A DNA stretch of 32,280 bases from positions 1-32,280 of the forward strand of contig JAHLKD010000165.1 of NCBI GenBank assembly GCA_025526935.1, read 5' to 3'. The notes beneath the pieces are model-generated. The model was not told the origin of the DNA. It saw nothing but the letters and a program-made list of their open reading frames with translations, and did not search any database. Positions 8,421 through 19,318 of the stretch are shown here, in pieces. The translations under genes and the position numbers were made by a program. The stretch comes from Cladochytrium replicatum (taxonomy: Eukaryota; Chytridiomycota; Chytridiomycetes; Cladochytriales; Cladochytriaceae). Within the stretch, counting starts at the first letter, position 1. Every line of letters starts with the position of its first letter.

Positions 8421-8500
8421 CAAAGCTAGCGTCGTGGGTTAAACCACAAGCCATTCAACATCATGTCGCAAGTTCGATTCTGAGGATCAACAATAATCCT
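8421..8500 (+). other. tRNA-like or SINE-like segment with A and B boxes
   Basis: TAGCGTCGTGG (8427-8437) resembles a Pol III A box and AGTTCGATTCT (8471-8481) a B box. The context GTCGCAAGTTCGATTC looks like a tRNA T-arm. The T-stem does not pair properly and no clean acceptor stem is seen. It is therefore more likely a decayed tRNA or tRNA-derived SINE head than a working tRNA. Confidence 0.3.
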
Positions 8501-8589
8501 GTTTTTATCCTCAGCCGAACTTTTTCTTTTTGAAAGTAAAAACAAAGAAGGAAAACTTTTATGAACGAAACAACACTCAACAAGGCGCT

Positions 8590-9380
8590 ACTCGCATGCG
8601 GGTATGGTATCACGTAACCCTTGGGCTCGAGCTACAGATCTGGACCTCGAGTAGCTAAACTCACGGCCCCTGGGGTGGGATCCAGTACGGATTCTTACCT
8701 GCTCGCCAGACTCGGTATACCAACATCGATGTACTTCTTGTGGGTATGGTATCACGTAACCCTTGGGATCGAGGTACAGATCTGGACCTCGAGTAGCTAA
8801 ACTCACGGCCCCTGGGGTGGGATCGGGTACGGATTCTTACCTGCTCGCCAGACTCGGTATACCAACATCAATGTACTTCTATTCCGCTTGTATGAGGCAC
8901 TACTCGCATGCGGGTATGGTATCACGTTAACTTTTGGGATCGAGGTACAGATCTGGACCTCGAGTAGCTAAACTCACGCGACCCCTGGGGTAGGATCGGG
9001 TACGGATTCTTACCTGCTCGCCAGACTCGGTATACCAACATCGATGTGCTTCTATTCCGCTTGTATGACGCGCTACTCGCATGCGGGTGTGGTATCACGT
9101 AACCCTTGGGATCAAGGTACAGATCTGGACCTCGAGTAGCTAAACTCACGGCCCCTGGGGTGGGATCGGGTACGGATTCTTACCTGCTCGCCAGACTCGG
9201 TATGCCCCCATCGACGTACTTCTATTCCGCTTGTATGAGGCGCTACTCGCATGCGGGTATGGTATCACGTTAACTTTTGGGATCGAGGTACAGATCTGGA
9301 CCTCGAGTAGCTTAACTCACGCGACCCCTGGGGTAGGATCGGGTACGGATTCTTACCTGCTCGCCAGACTCGGTATACCA
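8590..9380. repeat. Tandem repeat, five units of about 146-171 bp
   Basis: Units share GGTATGGTATCACGT, a block with AGATCTGGACCTCGAGTAGC and the end GCTCGCCAGACTCGGTATACC. Starts lie near 8596, 8739 (shorter unit, lacking GCATGC), 8908, 9079 and 9249. Units 3 and 5 share the variant CGTTAACTTTTGGG while 1, 2 and 4 have CGTAACCCTTGGG. This alternation implies a two-unit higher-order pattern. The sequence is unrelated to the 97-bp satellite. Reading frames across it are repeat artefacts. Confidence 0.85.
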
Positions 9381-9994
9381 AAAGTGGCCTTCTTCATCTA
9401 TTTGGCTTGTATGGGGTGCCAGTCGCGCGCGAGCGCGGTTGAGCCGGAAACCAACTCCAAAGTTTGCGAGGTACGGACCTCGCGAAGTCGCGTGACTCAT
9501 AGTACCCAGTTGGAACCACTTTCCCGCGTGCAAGAGCAGGACAGAAGAACAGCTACTCCACATTGAAACTGCCGTGTTTCCTCTACATTCACCCGAACCA
9601 AATTAACTTCTACACTGCGCAGATGCAATCGATGTCAGACCCTATCCATATTCCGCGGACATTGCGCCGTTCTGAGTTGTCTGAGTCGGAATTGGTTCGC
9701 GGTTCAGTCTGAATCTGTCTGTCTTTTAACTGACCCTATCGTACAGGAGGGAAATTCCGTGCCTTTACTTGAAAAAGATTGCCTACTTCGTGCCACATCC
9801 ACCCATTGTCATGCAGCATACGCGATGAAGTCCCTTCTCTTCCTATATCTACAAAATACGGAAAAGTTTACAGAGCTTGCTCGAATTTGCCGTGGTCTTT
9901 TTCAGCTTCAAGAAGATGTTACTCTGCTGTCCGAAACTTTCTCAGATCATGGATGCCACTTTCTGGACTTCGCTGTTTGGAAATACCCTCGAGA
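9381..9994. other. No recognised gene
   Basis: About 600 bp between the tandem repeat and the second OrsD-element module. Short frames occur on both strands (for example 9759-10082 plus) without recognisable motifs. A GC-rich stretch at 9420-9500 (GTCGCGCGCGAGCGCGG) stands out locally. Probably decayed mobile DNA. Confidence 0.4.
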
Positions 9995-10510
9995 AGCTGT
10001 GGTATGGACACGGAGAGGGAGGTGGGATCCACTATCTATAGCAGGAAGACCCTGTGGTCTGGCCTTGCCTCTGGTTTCCTGACAAGGATATCTCCCGTTG
10101 TGGCTGAGAAGCTTGTTATCGCGGTGTAAGGTTGGTGGAGATTTTGGACAATCAAATACAAAGAATCAGTTCTCTACTCCAGTAGCATGCTCTTGCCCAC
10201 GAAATCAAAGGACTCTCGCCCAACAGCATCATCGCTCGGCCCATGAAATGAAAAGACTTAGTGAAAAACCAGCTACAAGAGAGACTGAGGTAGCATGAAT
10301 TACAGTTGAAGCCGAATAAATTGCATCTGGAAGGTCCGTCCATGATTAATAAAAATGGGTTGGACAGTCCGTCCGCGCCTAATAAAAACGCCTTGGACGG
10401 ACCGTCCGACGCGAATTTATTAAATGCGGACGGACCGTCCACCTCGAATTTATCAGCCACGGACGGTCCGTCCGAATGTTATTAACATTCCGGCTTGGAA
10501 TAACTGTTAG
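9995..10510 (-). mobile_element. Terminal module of the OrsD-type element, copy B
   Basis: Similar to 1081-1615 over its whole length, with substitutions and small indels, ending in the same hairpins and TAACTGTTAG. The gene is missing: sequence left of 9995 does not match copy A, so this is a truncated copy. Dyads start at 10329, 10362, 10395, 10428 and 10461, one fewer than in copy A, and two spacer units lie in inverted order. Its end abuts a hAT fragment at codon 97. Confidence 0.6.
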
Positions 10511-10802
10511 AGTCAGCAAAACTAACGTCGGCAGGAAGCTCTGGTGCATGCTGAGAAGCCAGGCGCAACTCGCTGGAGTCATTGGAAGAAGATGTGGAGC
10601 TCGGCTCTCGAGCGCTGTTGTTGCCACCATGTCCTGATACACATCTGCGTTTGTCCTGCATGCTGTTCCCCTTGCTGGACGCCTCTGAAATTTGGGGGGC
10701 TGGCAGACTTCGCTTCCATGTGTCAAGCAGATGACTGTCCACCAGTCTTTGGCTTGTGTCGGACGCTGCCTTACGCTTTGGTTTAACAAAGGCAGCGTCC
10801 AT
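10511..10802 (-). pseudogene. hAT transposase 5' fragment, copy C
   Basis: First 97 codons of the transposase (MDAAFVKPKRKAASDTSQRL at its start), nearly identical to the start of copy B at 31775. It stops within LPADVSFADS where the OrsD-type module begins. The BED finger and catalytic core are absent, so it is inactive. It shows the natural N-terminus missing from copy A. Confidence 0.8.
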
Positions 10803-11228
10803 TTTTGCTGTGGTGTGGCTGGAACGTTACTGACTCTAAGCAAGTGCACAAAGCACAGCTCTCGAGGTCTGTCGTGGTAGAAATTGTTTGTTACAGAACT
10901 TCCATTGTGACTTCTTGGAAAGTGTCCGGGTGGACAGAATCGTATTGCTAGTAACATTGATAGAGATGTTAGTTTGTACTTGATAGAGATCACTCAAGTA
11001 CTGTCAATGAGTTAAGAAAGTGTCAGGGTGGACAGAATCTTATTGCTAGTAACATTGATAGAGAGGTTAGCTGTACTTGATAGAGATCACTGAAGTACCG
11101 TCAATGAGTTAAGAAAGTGTCTGGGTGGACAGAATCTTATTGCTAGTAACATTGATAGAGTGGTTAGTTGTACTTGATAGAGATCACTGAAGTATTGTCA
11201 ATGAGTTGAGAAAGTGTCCAGTGGACAG
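10803..11228 (+). repeat. 5' satellite units of hAT copy C
   Basis: After the transposase start (leader 10803-10915, also seen at 31776-31890) come four satellite units with cores near 10921 (TGTCCGGGTGGACA), 11020, 11117 and 11213; the later ones are mutated. Relative to the transposase they run opposite to the 3' array, so the gene is framed by inverted arrays. Confidence 0.8.
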
Positions 11229-11594
11229 AAAATACATGCCTCGATGTCTGTTGTGATGCAAATTGTTTGATACATACAAAACTTATATTGCGTCTTCTTG
11301 GAAAGTGTCCGTGTGGACAGAAAGAACAATAGCTTCGTTTTAGCTTCCCTATCACTTCGGGTTTTACTCAGGTCTGATTTTTGACCTGAGAAGGGTTTTC
11401 CTACTGGACCCAATACCCGACCCGGATCCGACCTGAGAATTTTACATGAAAATCCGGCACTCGGGTCGGGTACATTTGGTCAATGGACCCGGACCCGACC
11501 CGAAAGACCCTAAAACCCGCCGATCCTTAGATCGGGTACATTTTGTCAATGGACCAGAACCTGATCCAAAGATGCAAAACCCAGCGGATCCTTA
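11229..11594 (-). repeat. Left terminus of hAT copy C with duplicated 65-bp end
   Basis: Contains one more diverged dyad (TGTCCGTGTGGACAG, about 11306) and then GGGTCGGGT-type subterminal blocks. Read inward on the minus strand, TAAGGATCGGCGGG begins at 11529 and TAAGGATCCGCTGGG at 11594. Both are followed by GGTCCATTGAC and AATGTACCCGA, so the end is present twice in tandem, 65 bp apart. The inner one matches the right end at 7974 best. Together these define the element ends. Confidence 0.6.
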
Positions 11595-11758
11595 ATTATT
11601 TATGTGTGTTCAGAAAACTCCACTTCCGGTATGTTGATGCGACTCATTGCTTTTGAAAGCAAATTCTCAAATTGAATGGACCCAGTCTTTTATATTGCAC
11701 GTTGCTACCGTTTATGAATCTTCTTCACGATGTACCAATTTGACTTTCATCATTTCAA
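11595..11758. other. Short spacer at the kinase gene 3' end
   Basis: AT-rich 160 bp between the outermost hAT terminus and the kinase stop codon. It should include the kinase 3' UTR. No other feature seen. Confidence 0.5.
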
Positions 11759-14661
11759 TTAGAAATCTTTGAAAAGCTCTCGGTATGGATCCACCCCGGG
11801 AATACTGTGACATGCCCCCTTTGGATTCTTCAGCTGATCTGCATAGTCTTCAATAGGCAATGGCTTCCCACTGGCTGCCTGTGCACCACTCTGTGCCGCC
11901 ATGTTATGCTCACTTACTGCCCTTGCTCTTTCTCTCTCAATCACCTCTGGCGCATCGCATGCTGGCATATACGGCGGGGTTGTTTGTCTGCATTCAACTT
12001 TTTTCCACACCACACCTTTAAACCACGTGTGGGCCTTGATCTCCTCTACCCCTCCTCGTTTGGGTGCTCCGAGCCGTTCATTTGTGTCCGGTTCAAGAAG
12101 TGAGCGGATGAGGAGCCGGCATGCACCTTTCAGCAAGGGGTTCCATTTTATCTTGCCTGCTGCGATGTTCTCATACACGCGGTCAGAAGATTCGTCGCCA
12201 AAGGGTGTTTTTCCAGACACAAGCTCGAAGACAAGTACACCGAGGGACCACCAGTCGACTGATTTGGTGTATGCGCGAGAGAGCACCACTTCAATGGCAA
12301 TATAATCAGGTGTGCCACAGAACGAGGCGGTTGTGGTTGTGACTCGCTTGGCAAAACCAAAGTCGGCAACTTTGATGTGGCCTGTTGTATCAAGAAGGAT
12401 GTTCTGAGGCAAGTAAGTGTGAAGCAGAATGAAATGTGTTTCTGAAAATACCTCTGGTTTCAGATCACGGTAGATCACATTTTCGGAATGGAGGTAGCCT
12501 AAGGCAACAATGACTTCACAGATGTAGAATTTCGCATCTTCCTCACTAAATCGCTGCAAGACCGAACACAAATTTATATTTTTGCTGCACAGTCTCTCTT
12601 GGTTACCTTGACTTTCCGCAAGTATGAAAACAGGTCACCTCCAGCAACATATTCCATCACCATGTATAGGTGATATGTGTCTTGGAATGTGCTGTACAGT
12701 TCTACGATGAGTGGATGCTTTACTGCCTTGAGTATGTTCTTCTCGTTCAGAACCTGTTTCTCTTGCTTCACTTTGACCACATCTGCTTTCTTGATGGCTT
12801 TTAGCGCAAAGTACCTCCCAGACGACGTTTTGAGCCGAACCAGAAATACGGTCGCAAATCCGCCTTTTCCTGCACGTTTGATAAGATGGAAGTCATCCAA
12901 TGTGAAATCTCGAGTGAGAGAAGGTGGACCGATCTCATATGCGGACATTGTTCCCGTCCGGGTTTGTTTCCCAAGTTGGTTGGTTTTGATTGACATGTAT
13001 GCCTGTGCGCTGGCTTCAGGTGAAGAAAGTGCGAAAGTGCTCCCTCCAATTCCACCACCACCTCCACCACCACCGCCACTGAGGTGCTGCGAGCTTGCGA
13101 ATAGGGTATTGTTGTAACCAGAGTTGAGGTTTGCTGCTGAGAGATACTTTCCAGAGGAGGTGAGGCTAGATCCTGGAGCTTGCAAACCTGGCGACGGATC
13201 TAAATATCCGTTGTAGATCTGTGTGGATAGGGATTGGGCAGCCTGGTTCACATGAGTCACTGACGATGATGTTTTTGGTCCAACTCGGTTTTGTCGTTGA
13301 TAGATCTGGGATGCTGCTTTCAGAGAATTTGAATTCGTTGCCGCCTGCGTGCCGTGTGGAGCGATACGGGGTAGTGAGCTCGCCGTTTGTTTCCCGGAGT
13401 TGAGATCTCCATTAGAGCTTCTAGATTGTCCGGTTCCAACTTGTGCGAGTCCGACAGCACTTGGGGCACGGGAGAGGCTCAATTCACTAACTTGATCAAG
13501 CTCCTCTTGCGACGGAGTTGAGCCAACCAGTGCATTTCCGGCGGATATGTGGCTCCGTACTCTATTCAGTCCGTGGGCGCCGCCGCTGCCGAACTGCGTA
13601 TCGTGCAGCACTGACATGCTTCTTGTTTTAGCGGAGTTAGCTCCACCTGCTGTATATACTGTTGCGAGTGATCCATGAGGAGATACTTCGGTCACGACAA
13701 CGCTTACAGACGGTGTATCTCCATGAGCCGACATCGTGCTGTCCATCCTCCCGCTGGTTGCCGTCGTTGGCCTTGAACGGCTTTGCCCTCGCACGCGACC
13801 TGACGATCCGTTCAGCTCACCGTGAGATGATCCTAAGCCCTGACGCTGTGGAGAGGTGGGTGAGGATTGTCCACCGCCGCCGCTTCCACTGTTCGGGTTC
13901 TGGGCTGGTGCGAGTGAATGTGAAGAGAGCGACCTGTGCGAGAGCGTGCTGATCGAAGATATACTTCTTTTTAGTTTCTGAGAGAAACTGCTCCCACCGC
14001 TATTTTCAGCTACTAATGCAACACCGAGATTCTCGGAATCGTGCACAGCTGCACCTCCTGCTATTTTCTCTGCACTCCTTCGTCTGATCAAATTGGAAAC
14101 GATATTACCCCCACCGGAGCCGGTATTTTGTCTGGATCGCGACGAACTAAACGCTTCGACGTCAGCACTTGCTTTCCGTGTCCGCTCGGCTCTTTTCTGC
14201 TCTGCTAACCAATCCGCGTAGGTTTGCCCTGGTTTCGGGCCTGAGACTTCGCCATTCGAACCAGAGAGATCCTGGTCAGATTTGTCGGGTCTCTTCCCAC
14301 GAGATAAAAGCGCACCCGCTGCAGCACGCAGGCTGAACGGTTGTTGCTGTTGCTTTTGCTGAGCGCTTTGATCAGAACTTGATCCACTGGAGAGCACACT
14401 CGATGACCCTGATCGACGCGGGATCATAGAGGGCTGTAAGGCATTTCCGGCTACCTGAGAGCTTGCAGATCCTGAGCGGTAGTGATATGAGCGGCCCAGG
14501 CTTGATGAATTGGTGTGGTTGAGCGAGTTGTACGTGAAGTCAGTATCGTGTACGCTTATGCCGTGCTGTGGATCATCGTTTGGTCGGCCGGACCCCGCGC
14601 GGGAATGCGTAGTTGACGAGATGCGGACTACATGAGAGTGGTCAAGTATCGGGTCCGCCAT
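11759..14661 (-). CDS. PKA-like (AGC family) protein kinase catalytic subunit with long N-terminal extension
   Basis: Spliced model, 933 aa: exon 14661-12607, intron 12606-12554 (53 bp), exon 12553-12452, intron 12451-12404 (48 bp), exon 12403-11759, all phase 0. Residues 1-580 are Ser/Gly/Gln-rich and low complexity, with a Gly9 run. The kinase domain follows: glycine loop GKGGFATV (about 597), Lys621 (FALK), LNEKNIL, MVMEYVAGG, RFSEEDAKFY, YRDLKPEN (Asp715, Asn720), ADFG (Asp733), CGTPDY, DWWSLGVLVFEL. It ends in FKDF, the C-terminal FxxF motif of PKA, and shows LYMVMEY and GFAKRV like PKA. Such kinases phosphorylate Ser/Thr downstream of cAMP. Odd: the APE motif reads Ala-Ile-Glu (755-757), and the activation-loop acceptor position appears to be Ser746. 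The second intron interrupts the catalytic loop. PKA is the best fit; another AGC kinase is possible. Confidence 0.88.
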
Positions 14662-15029
14662 TTAAATCGTGCTGTGATTTATTTCCAACAGCGTAGGAAG
14701 AGCGAGAAGAGTTTGAGAAGAAGCAGCGGATTAATGTGTCTATGTATGATGTGTTTTATCTGTGTCCCTCTTTTGCCACATTCGATCAACTCTTGATCTA
14801 TTGTTTTGGATTGGAGAAGTGGGTTGCCCAAAAACAGATTCAACATTTTAGGAACACGATGTGCTAAAAATGGATTTGGACTCGAATCAAAACAACTTGG
14901 TTTTACAGATTGGTGTGAATGTTCAATATCAAATATTTGTTCAACGACGTGGCCTCATGACTGTCGCCGCGCAAACGGAGAAAATGGTGCAGTGCGTACG
15001 GAGAAAATGGTGCAGTGCGTTGAGCAGGA
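14662..15029. other. Intergenic, likely kinase promoter; 22-bp tandem duplication
   Basis: Presumed 5' flank of the kinase. Contains a tandem duplication of GGAGAAAATGGTGCAGTGCG at about 14977-15020. A 61-codon plus frame (14861-15046) covers it but has no recognisable features and I do not call it. Confidence 0.4.
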
Positions 15030-15461
15030 CTAAGTCATATAAGTGAAAAATGTTGCAGGTAGGAGGTTTCTGTTCGACACACTATATTTTTGATGGCTGC
15101 CTCACGGTCAGGTTTCCGCCTCAAGGAAAGCATGGCGGGATAGAGAACTCACCAACGATGGAATCCGCTGAGTTCAACACAGCACCGAGGTAGTATCTTC
15201 GGTTTCAAGTTTGTCTCTCGCAGTTCCTTGTCAAGCGGAAAGCGAAGCACCGCTTCCTGACCATGTTCCTTCGCTTCTCGATCATTAAATTGCTTCTTCA
15301 TCATGCAATGTGCTCCGGTTGGAGGGCGAAGATCATCTGCGAGAGCTTGTTTAAGTGTTCCCACACACAGCGGTCTGGCCAAATCAAGATGGAAAGTCAA
15401 CGAGATTGAACAGAGCATCCCGAGTACGATCATACCTCCTTGGTTTATCTATGGTAATCAT
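15030..15461 (-). CDS. Possible small spliced gene, 104 aa, unknown function
   Basis: Model: exon 15461-15436 (26 nt), intron 15435-15375 (61 bp, GTATGA...GGCCAG), exon 15374-15153, intron 15152-15097 (56 bp, GTGAGT...GGCAG with CTGAC branch site), exon 15096-15030 ending in TAG. Phases agree and an in-frame TGA precedes the start. The middle exon reads like real protein (LADDLRPPTGAHC, FPLDKELRETNLKPKILPR), with charged segments and mixed composition. I recognise no family, signal peptide or membrane segment. Read without introns it is a 94-codon frame at 15433-15149. The coding case rests on intron signals and composition. The final exon is the weakest part, and more exons upstream are possible. 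Confidence 0.4.
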
Positions 15462-15641
15462 TCCCTCCTTTTCGTCGAATCACAGCAGTTTTCCTCCGTG
15501 ATCTATCTACTTAATGAGACGTTGTTGGCTTCTACCAATCGATGCTCATGTCCAGAACCGGAGCCCCGTTCAAGTTGATTAGGGAAGCAAGGGTAGGACT
15601 TTTGATCAAAACTCTCAGTCGCCGGTCAGGCTCTTATATTT

Positions 15642-15790
15642 TCAGCGCCGGATGAAACGCCGGTCCTTCAGCACTCTGCGCTTTGGCACTTGTACAGCTC
15701 CAGTAGCACCACAAATGGGACAATGATCATTGGACAACAAAGGATTTGTGTCGTCGACCGAGACAAGACCATAGCGATCTGTTCTCAATT
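15642..15790 (-). other. Possible exon with CPICGATG motif
   Basis: Minus-strand open stretch ending at TGA 15644-15642 and containing HRKLRTDRYGLVSVDD and DHCPICGATG. CPxCGATG is typical of the second knuckle of Nanos-type zinc fingers, but the downstream His and Cys are missing and no first CxxC is in reach. It lies in the 430 bp between the small gene and the arrestin-like gene. It could be an upstream exon of the small gene, a relic, or chance. Confidence 0.2.
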
Positions 15791-15889
15791 TGCGATGGAA
15801 TAAACCAGATTTTCACGTCTTTTTGGATTCCATCATCTAATACACTGATAAAACAGCACACACTCTCGTATCGCTATTTATAAGATCTC

Positions 15890-18800
15890 TCAGGACACCC
15901 GATTACTGACCAACTTGCTCTTGGACGTAGTCGCCGGCCCACTCCTCACCGCCATCCAATTCCCTACCCCACTTCCACCACGCCCGATCCCAAGGGCTCT
16001 TTGAAACACCGCAACCGCATCCTCTTTTACCGCTGCCGTCTTCCCATACTGCATCGCCTCCGTCCTCAACTGCGAACTCCTGGCCAACTCTCCTTCCTCG
16101 TCCCCGTCGTACATGTTGAGAATGTCGTCAGTAAGTCCCATGTTGGGCGTACCCGCGCTCGACACATCCGACTCTGCAACTGACACGCCCAAAATATTCG
16201 AGCCTCCAAGTGCATCCGAACCGCCATGCCAGTGCCTCAGCGTCGCTGACCCGCTCGAAGGTCGATGAACGCCTCCGTACAGGTCCCCGTACTCCTTTGC
16301 AAGCGCGTTGATCCGACGCGCCCAGTACGCACTCGTTCCGCTCCCTCGACGTCCCATTGAACTCATCCGCTTCAGGATCGCCGCCTGCTGCCCAAGCGCT
16401 TCCTTGCTCCTTTTCCCCTCTCCGTTCTGCTCCTCCTCAAATTCCTCCAGCTGGAAATCGGGCGCACTACTCCGTCGTCGCAAGCTCCCCCTCTCGCCTT
16501 TATGCCGTGCCACCGTCGCGAGTGTGTAGATGCTGTTCCGTGGATCCACAGCGAGATCGTACTCGCTCATAACGGCTTGTACAGTCTCTCCAGCAACCTC
16601 CTCGCCTTCCTCCCCGCCCGAAAACGTAAGTCGGACTTTCCACCTTGGAAATACCCCGTCGTCCTCACCACCGCCGTTCTCTTCGTCCGCGTCCGCAGCC
16701 CCTTGTTCAGCAAGCACAGCCGCCGCGATCGCAGCAAAGAAATTGCTGCTTTCACTCTCGCTGTTCCGATTCCCCGCTCGGCCGGCCAATGGTCCGTAGG
16801 CTCCAGGCGACATCCCGAACCTGTCCTCTCCACCTTCCGCGCTCTCGCTCGCTTTCGACGTACGTCTCGAGAATAACGGTTCGGCTTCAGGCGACGCCGG
16901 TCCAGCATTGCCCTTGTTCTCAACCTCGTCGGCTTCGAAATGGAACGTCCCTCCAATCGACCCGCGCTGCTGCTGAATCACGTTCGCATACAACACCGAG
17001 CTCCTCGCCGCGGATTTCGGCGGCACGATCGGCGAACCAAGTGCACCTTCGCTCCGTTTCCTTCCGACAGGGAGCGCACGGTCGGGAACAACAACGACGG
17101 GGGACATATTTGGCGGTGGTGGAGATTCTGCACTCGTGGTAGTCCTTACAGGCGTCGTCGGCTGCTTCCCTGCATTGGTTCCATTGTTTCCATACAGCAC
17201 ACCCATCTCTACTTCACCGTCTGCCCTAGCAAGCAACCCAACTCCAGAGAATTCTTTTGGTGGAGGTACCGGTGGAATTTCAAGCTGACTCAAAGATTCC
17301 TTCCTGAGAGGTAGTTCCATTCCAGCAGTAGTTCTCAGGGGCGTTGACGGCGCAGATTGCGTTGCCAGCGAGGGCAAGCTCGGTTTCTTTGTGTGCTGCC
17401 ACCGTTTCGGTCCCGACGAGTTGCGAGCTGGGATCAGGTGTGCTGGGAGGTGCGAGCCGACATCGATACCTGCAGCAGCTAGCTGCGGCGTCGTCGCGGC
17501 GTGCAGAGATGGCGTGCCGATCGCAGATCCTGAAGATACAGACGGCTGCCTCACGAGCGACTCTGTAGACTTCAACGTGCCCGTGGATTCGTTCGCATGG
17601 TGCGTGTATCCGCTTCGAGGAGGATTCCCGTTCTGTGTTGCTGAGCTGTTCTGTGGGACGGCGGTGAAAATGAGTGGTTGCGGCAGCCCCATGATCACGA
17701 CAGATTGCGCGGACTGGGGAGTTTGGATGGTTTGCTGATTTGTTGGAGGCGCCGATAGATTAGGTTGCGACAGCGAATACGGACCGAACCCTGGGCCAGT
17801 GCGCTCTTTGGGAGACCGTGGCAGACTTCCGGACAGTGAAGTTGGCGGTGGCGGCTGTGATGTCGGGGGCGGTGGGAGTGAAATAGCGGGTGACTGCAAC
17901 TTTGACGGCAAAGTCATCGAGCGCTGCCGGGCTGATCTCTACAAAAATTAAATACATCATATCTTCAACCCATCCTTCCCTAGAACTTTCATCAATAGAC
18001 TTACCGGCGATGACTCCTCGACTTGAGGCAGCATAGTCAAAAGTCTCTCCACCATCAACTTTGAGCTCTCCTCGTCCTTCTTGTCTCCCACTTTTTTCGC
18101 ATCTTTCCCAACCTCCTGTCCAAGCGGCGAAGGCCTATGCGTCCCATTCGCACCTCCCGCGCCTGCACCCCCCTGCATCATCTTGATCCCCTGCATCAGC
18201 ACACTCACATCGAGCAGCATCGACCCCGTATTGCTCGACATCAGGCTCAACACCGTTCGCCTCTTCTCTTCTTCCTCCGCCGCGCTCGTGTCCACCGAGC
18301 TATTCAGAGCTGCGTTCGACACCGCCGGAGATCCATCGCTATTCGTTCCCTGCACCGACAACGGACCCTGCCAGAACGTCGACACCGAGGGACTCACGAT
18401 TCCCGGGATCGGCGGGAGCTGTGGCGGTGTCGTGCCATCGTTGTCAAACTTGAGTTGTGGCAGACTGGCTTTGCGTAGGAATCCACCCCCTTCGTTGTTG
18501 TTCCTTACCGGTGTACCCATCGGCGTCGCGGTCGACCCAGACTTGTAAGACGGTACCGCGCTGTGCATCGATGCATAGGATACTTCCGTGGGGGACCGGT
18601 ACGGCGGTACGGCGGTTGCGTACGACACTTCCGTGGGGGTTTTCCGCAAGTTGGATCCGACGGATGACAATGGGTGAGTGACGACGGTGTGAGGGCTCAT
18701 GATCGAATCCACGTCCGAGTATACATCCGTTGCAGCGACTGCGCTCAGGTATCCCCCGTACTGAGGTGGCGACGACGGCGACGCAGGAAGCCCCGACCGG

Positions 18801-19271
18801 TTTGACGAGGCGTTCTCGTTTGTGTCCACCGCTTTGAGCCATTTCAGCACACGATCTGATTTCCCGGAGCGAGAGACACGAGGCGGGCTTTCTGAGTTCA
18901 TGTTCATGGTTGCGGAGCGTGGGGGTACACTCGGTCCACCTCCGCGAGATGAAGTGGTGTCGTACCGGACAGGAACTTCGGGCCGTGCTGCTGCAATGGG
19001 CGAGAATGTCGATGGGGACGTCCCGGGTGGAGTAGTGTATGAGTGAGGCGGGCTTGCAGGATTTCGCATAGAGCCATAGGTGGTGGGCGACGAGCCGTAC
19101 TGCACCATAGACGGTGGCTGAACCGAACCTCCGTAGGGTGTGTTGAATTGTTGGAGGTTTTGTTGCTGATGGGCGTATCCGATGGTCGAAAAAGGCTGGG
19201 GTGATTGCTGCTGAGTCAGCCAGCTCTGCACGGGCATTGATGCGGCTCTCTGCATCTGCAGGTACTGTTGC

Positions 19272-19318
<47 letters not shown>

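Noticed and set aside
14861-15046. 61-codon plus-strand frame MLKMDLDSNQ...
   Set aside because: Contains a 22-bp tandem duplication, no domain, and overlaps the end of the small minus-strand gene model.
16001-17738. Many plus-strand frames of 60-165 codons
   Set aside because: Shadows of the GC-rich, low-complexity second exon of the arrestin-like gene; Arg/Ser/Pro-rich with no domain.
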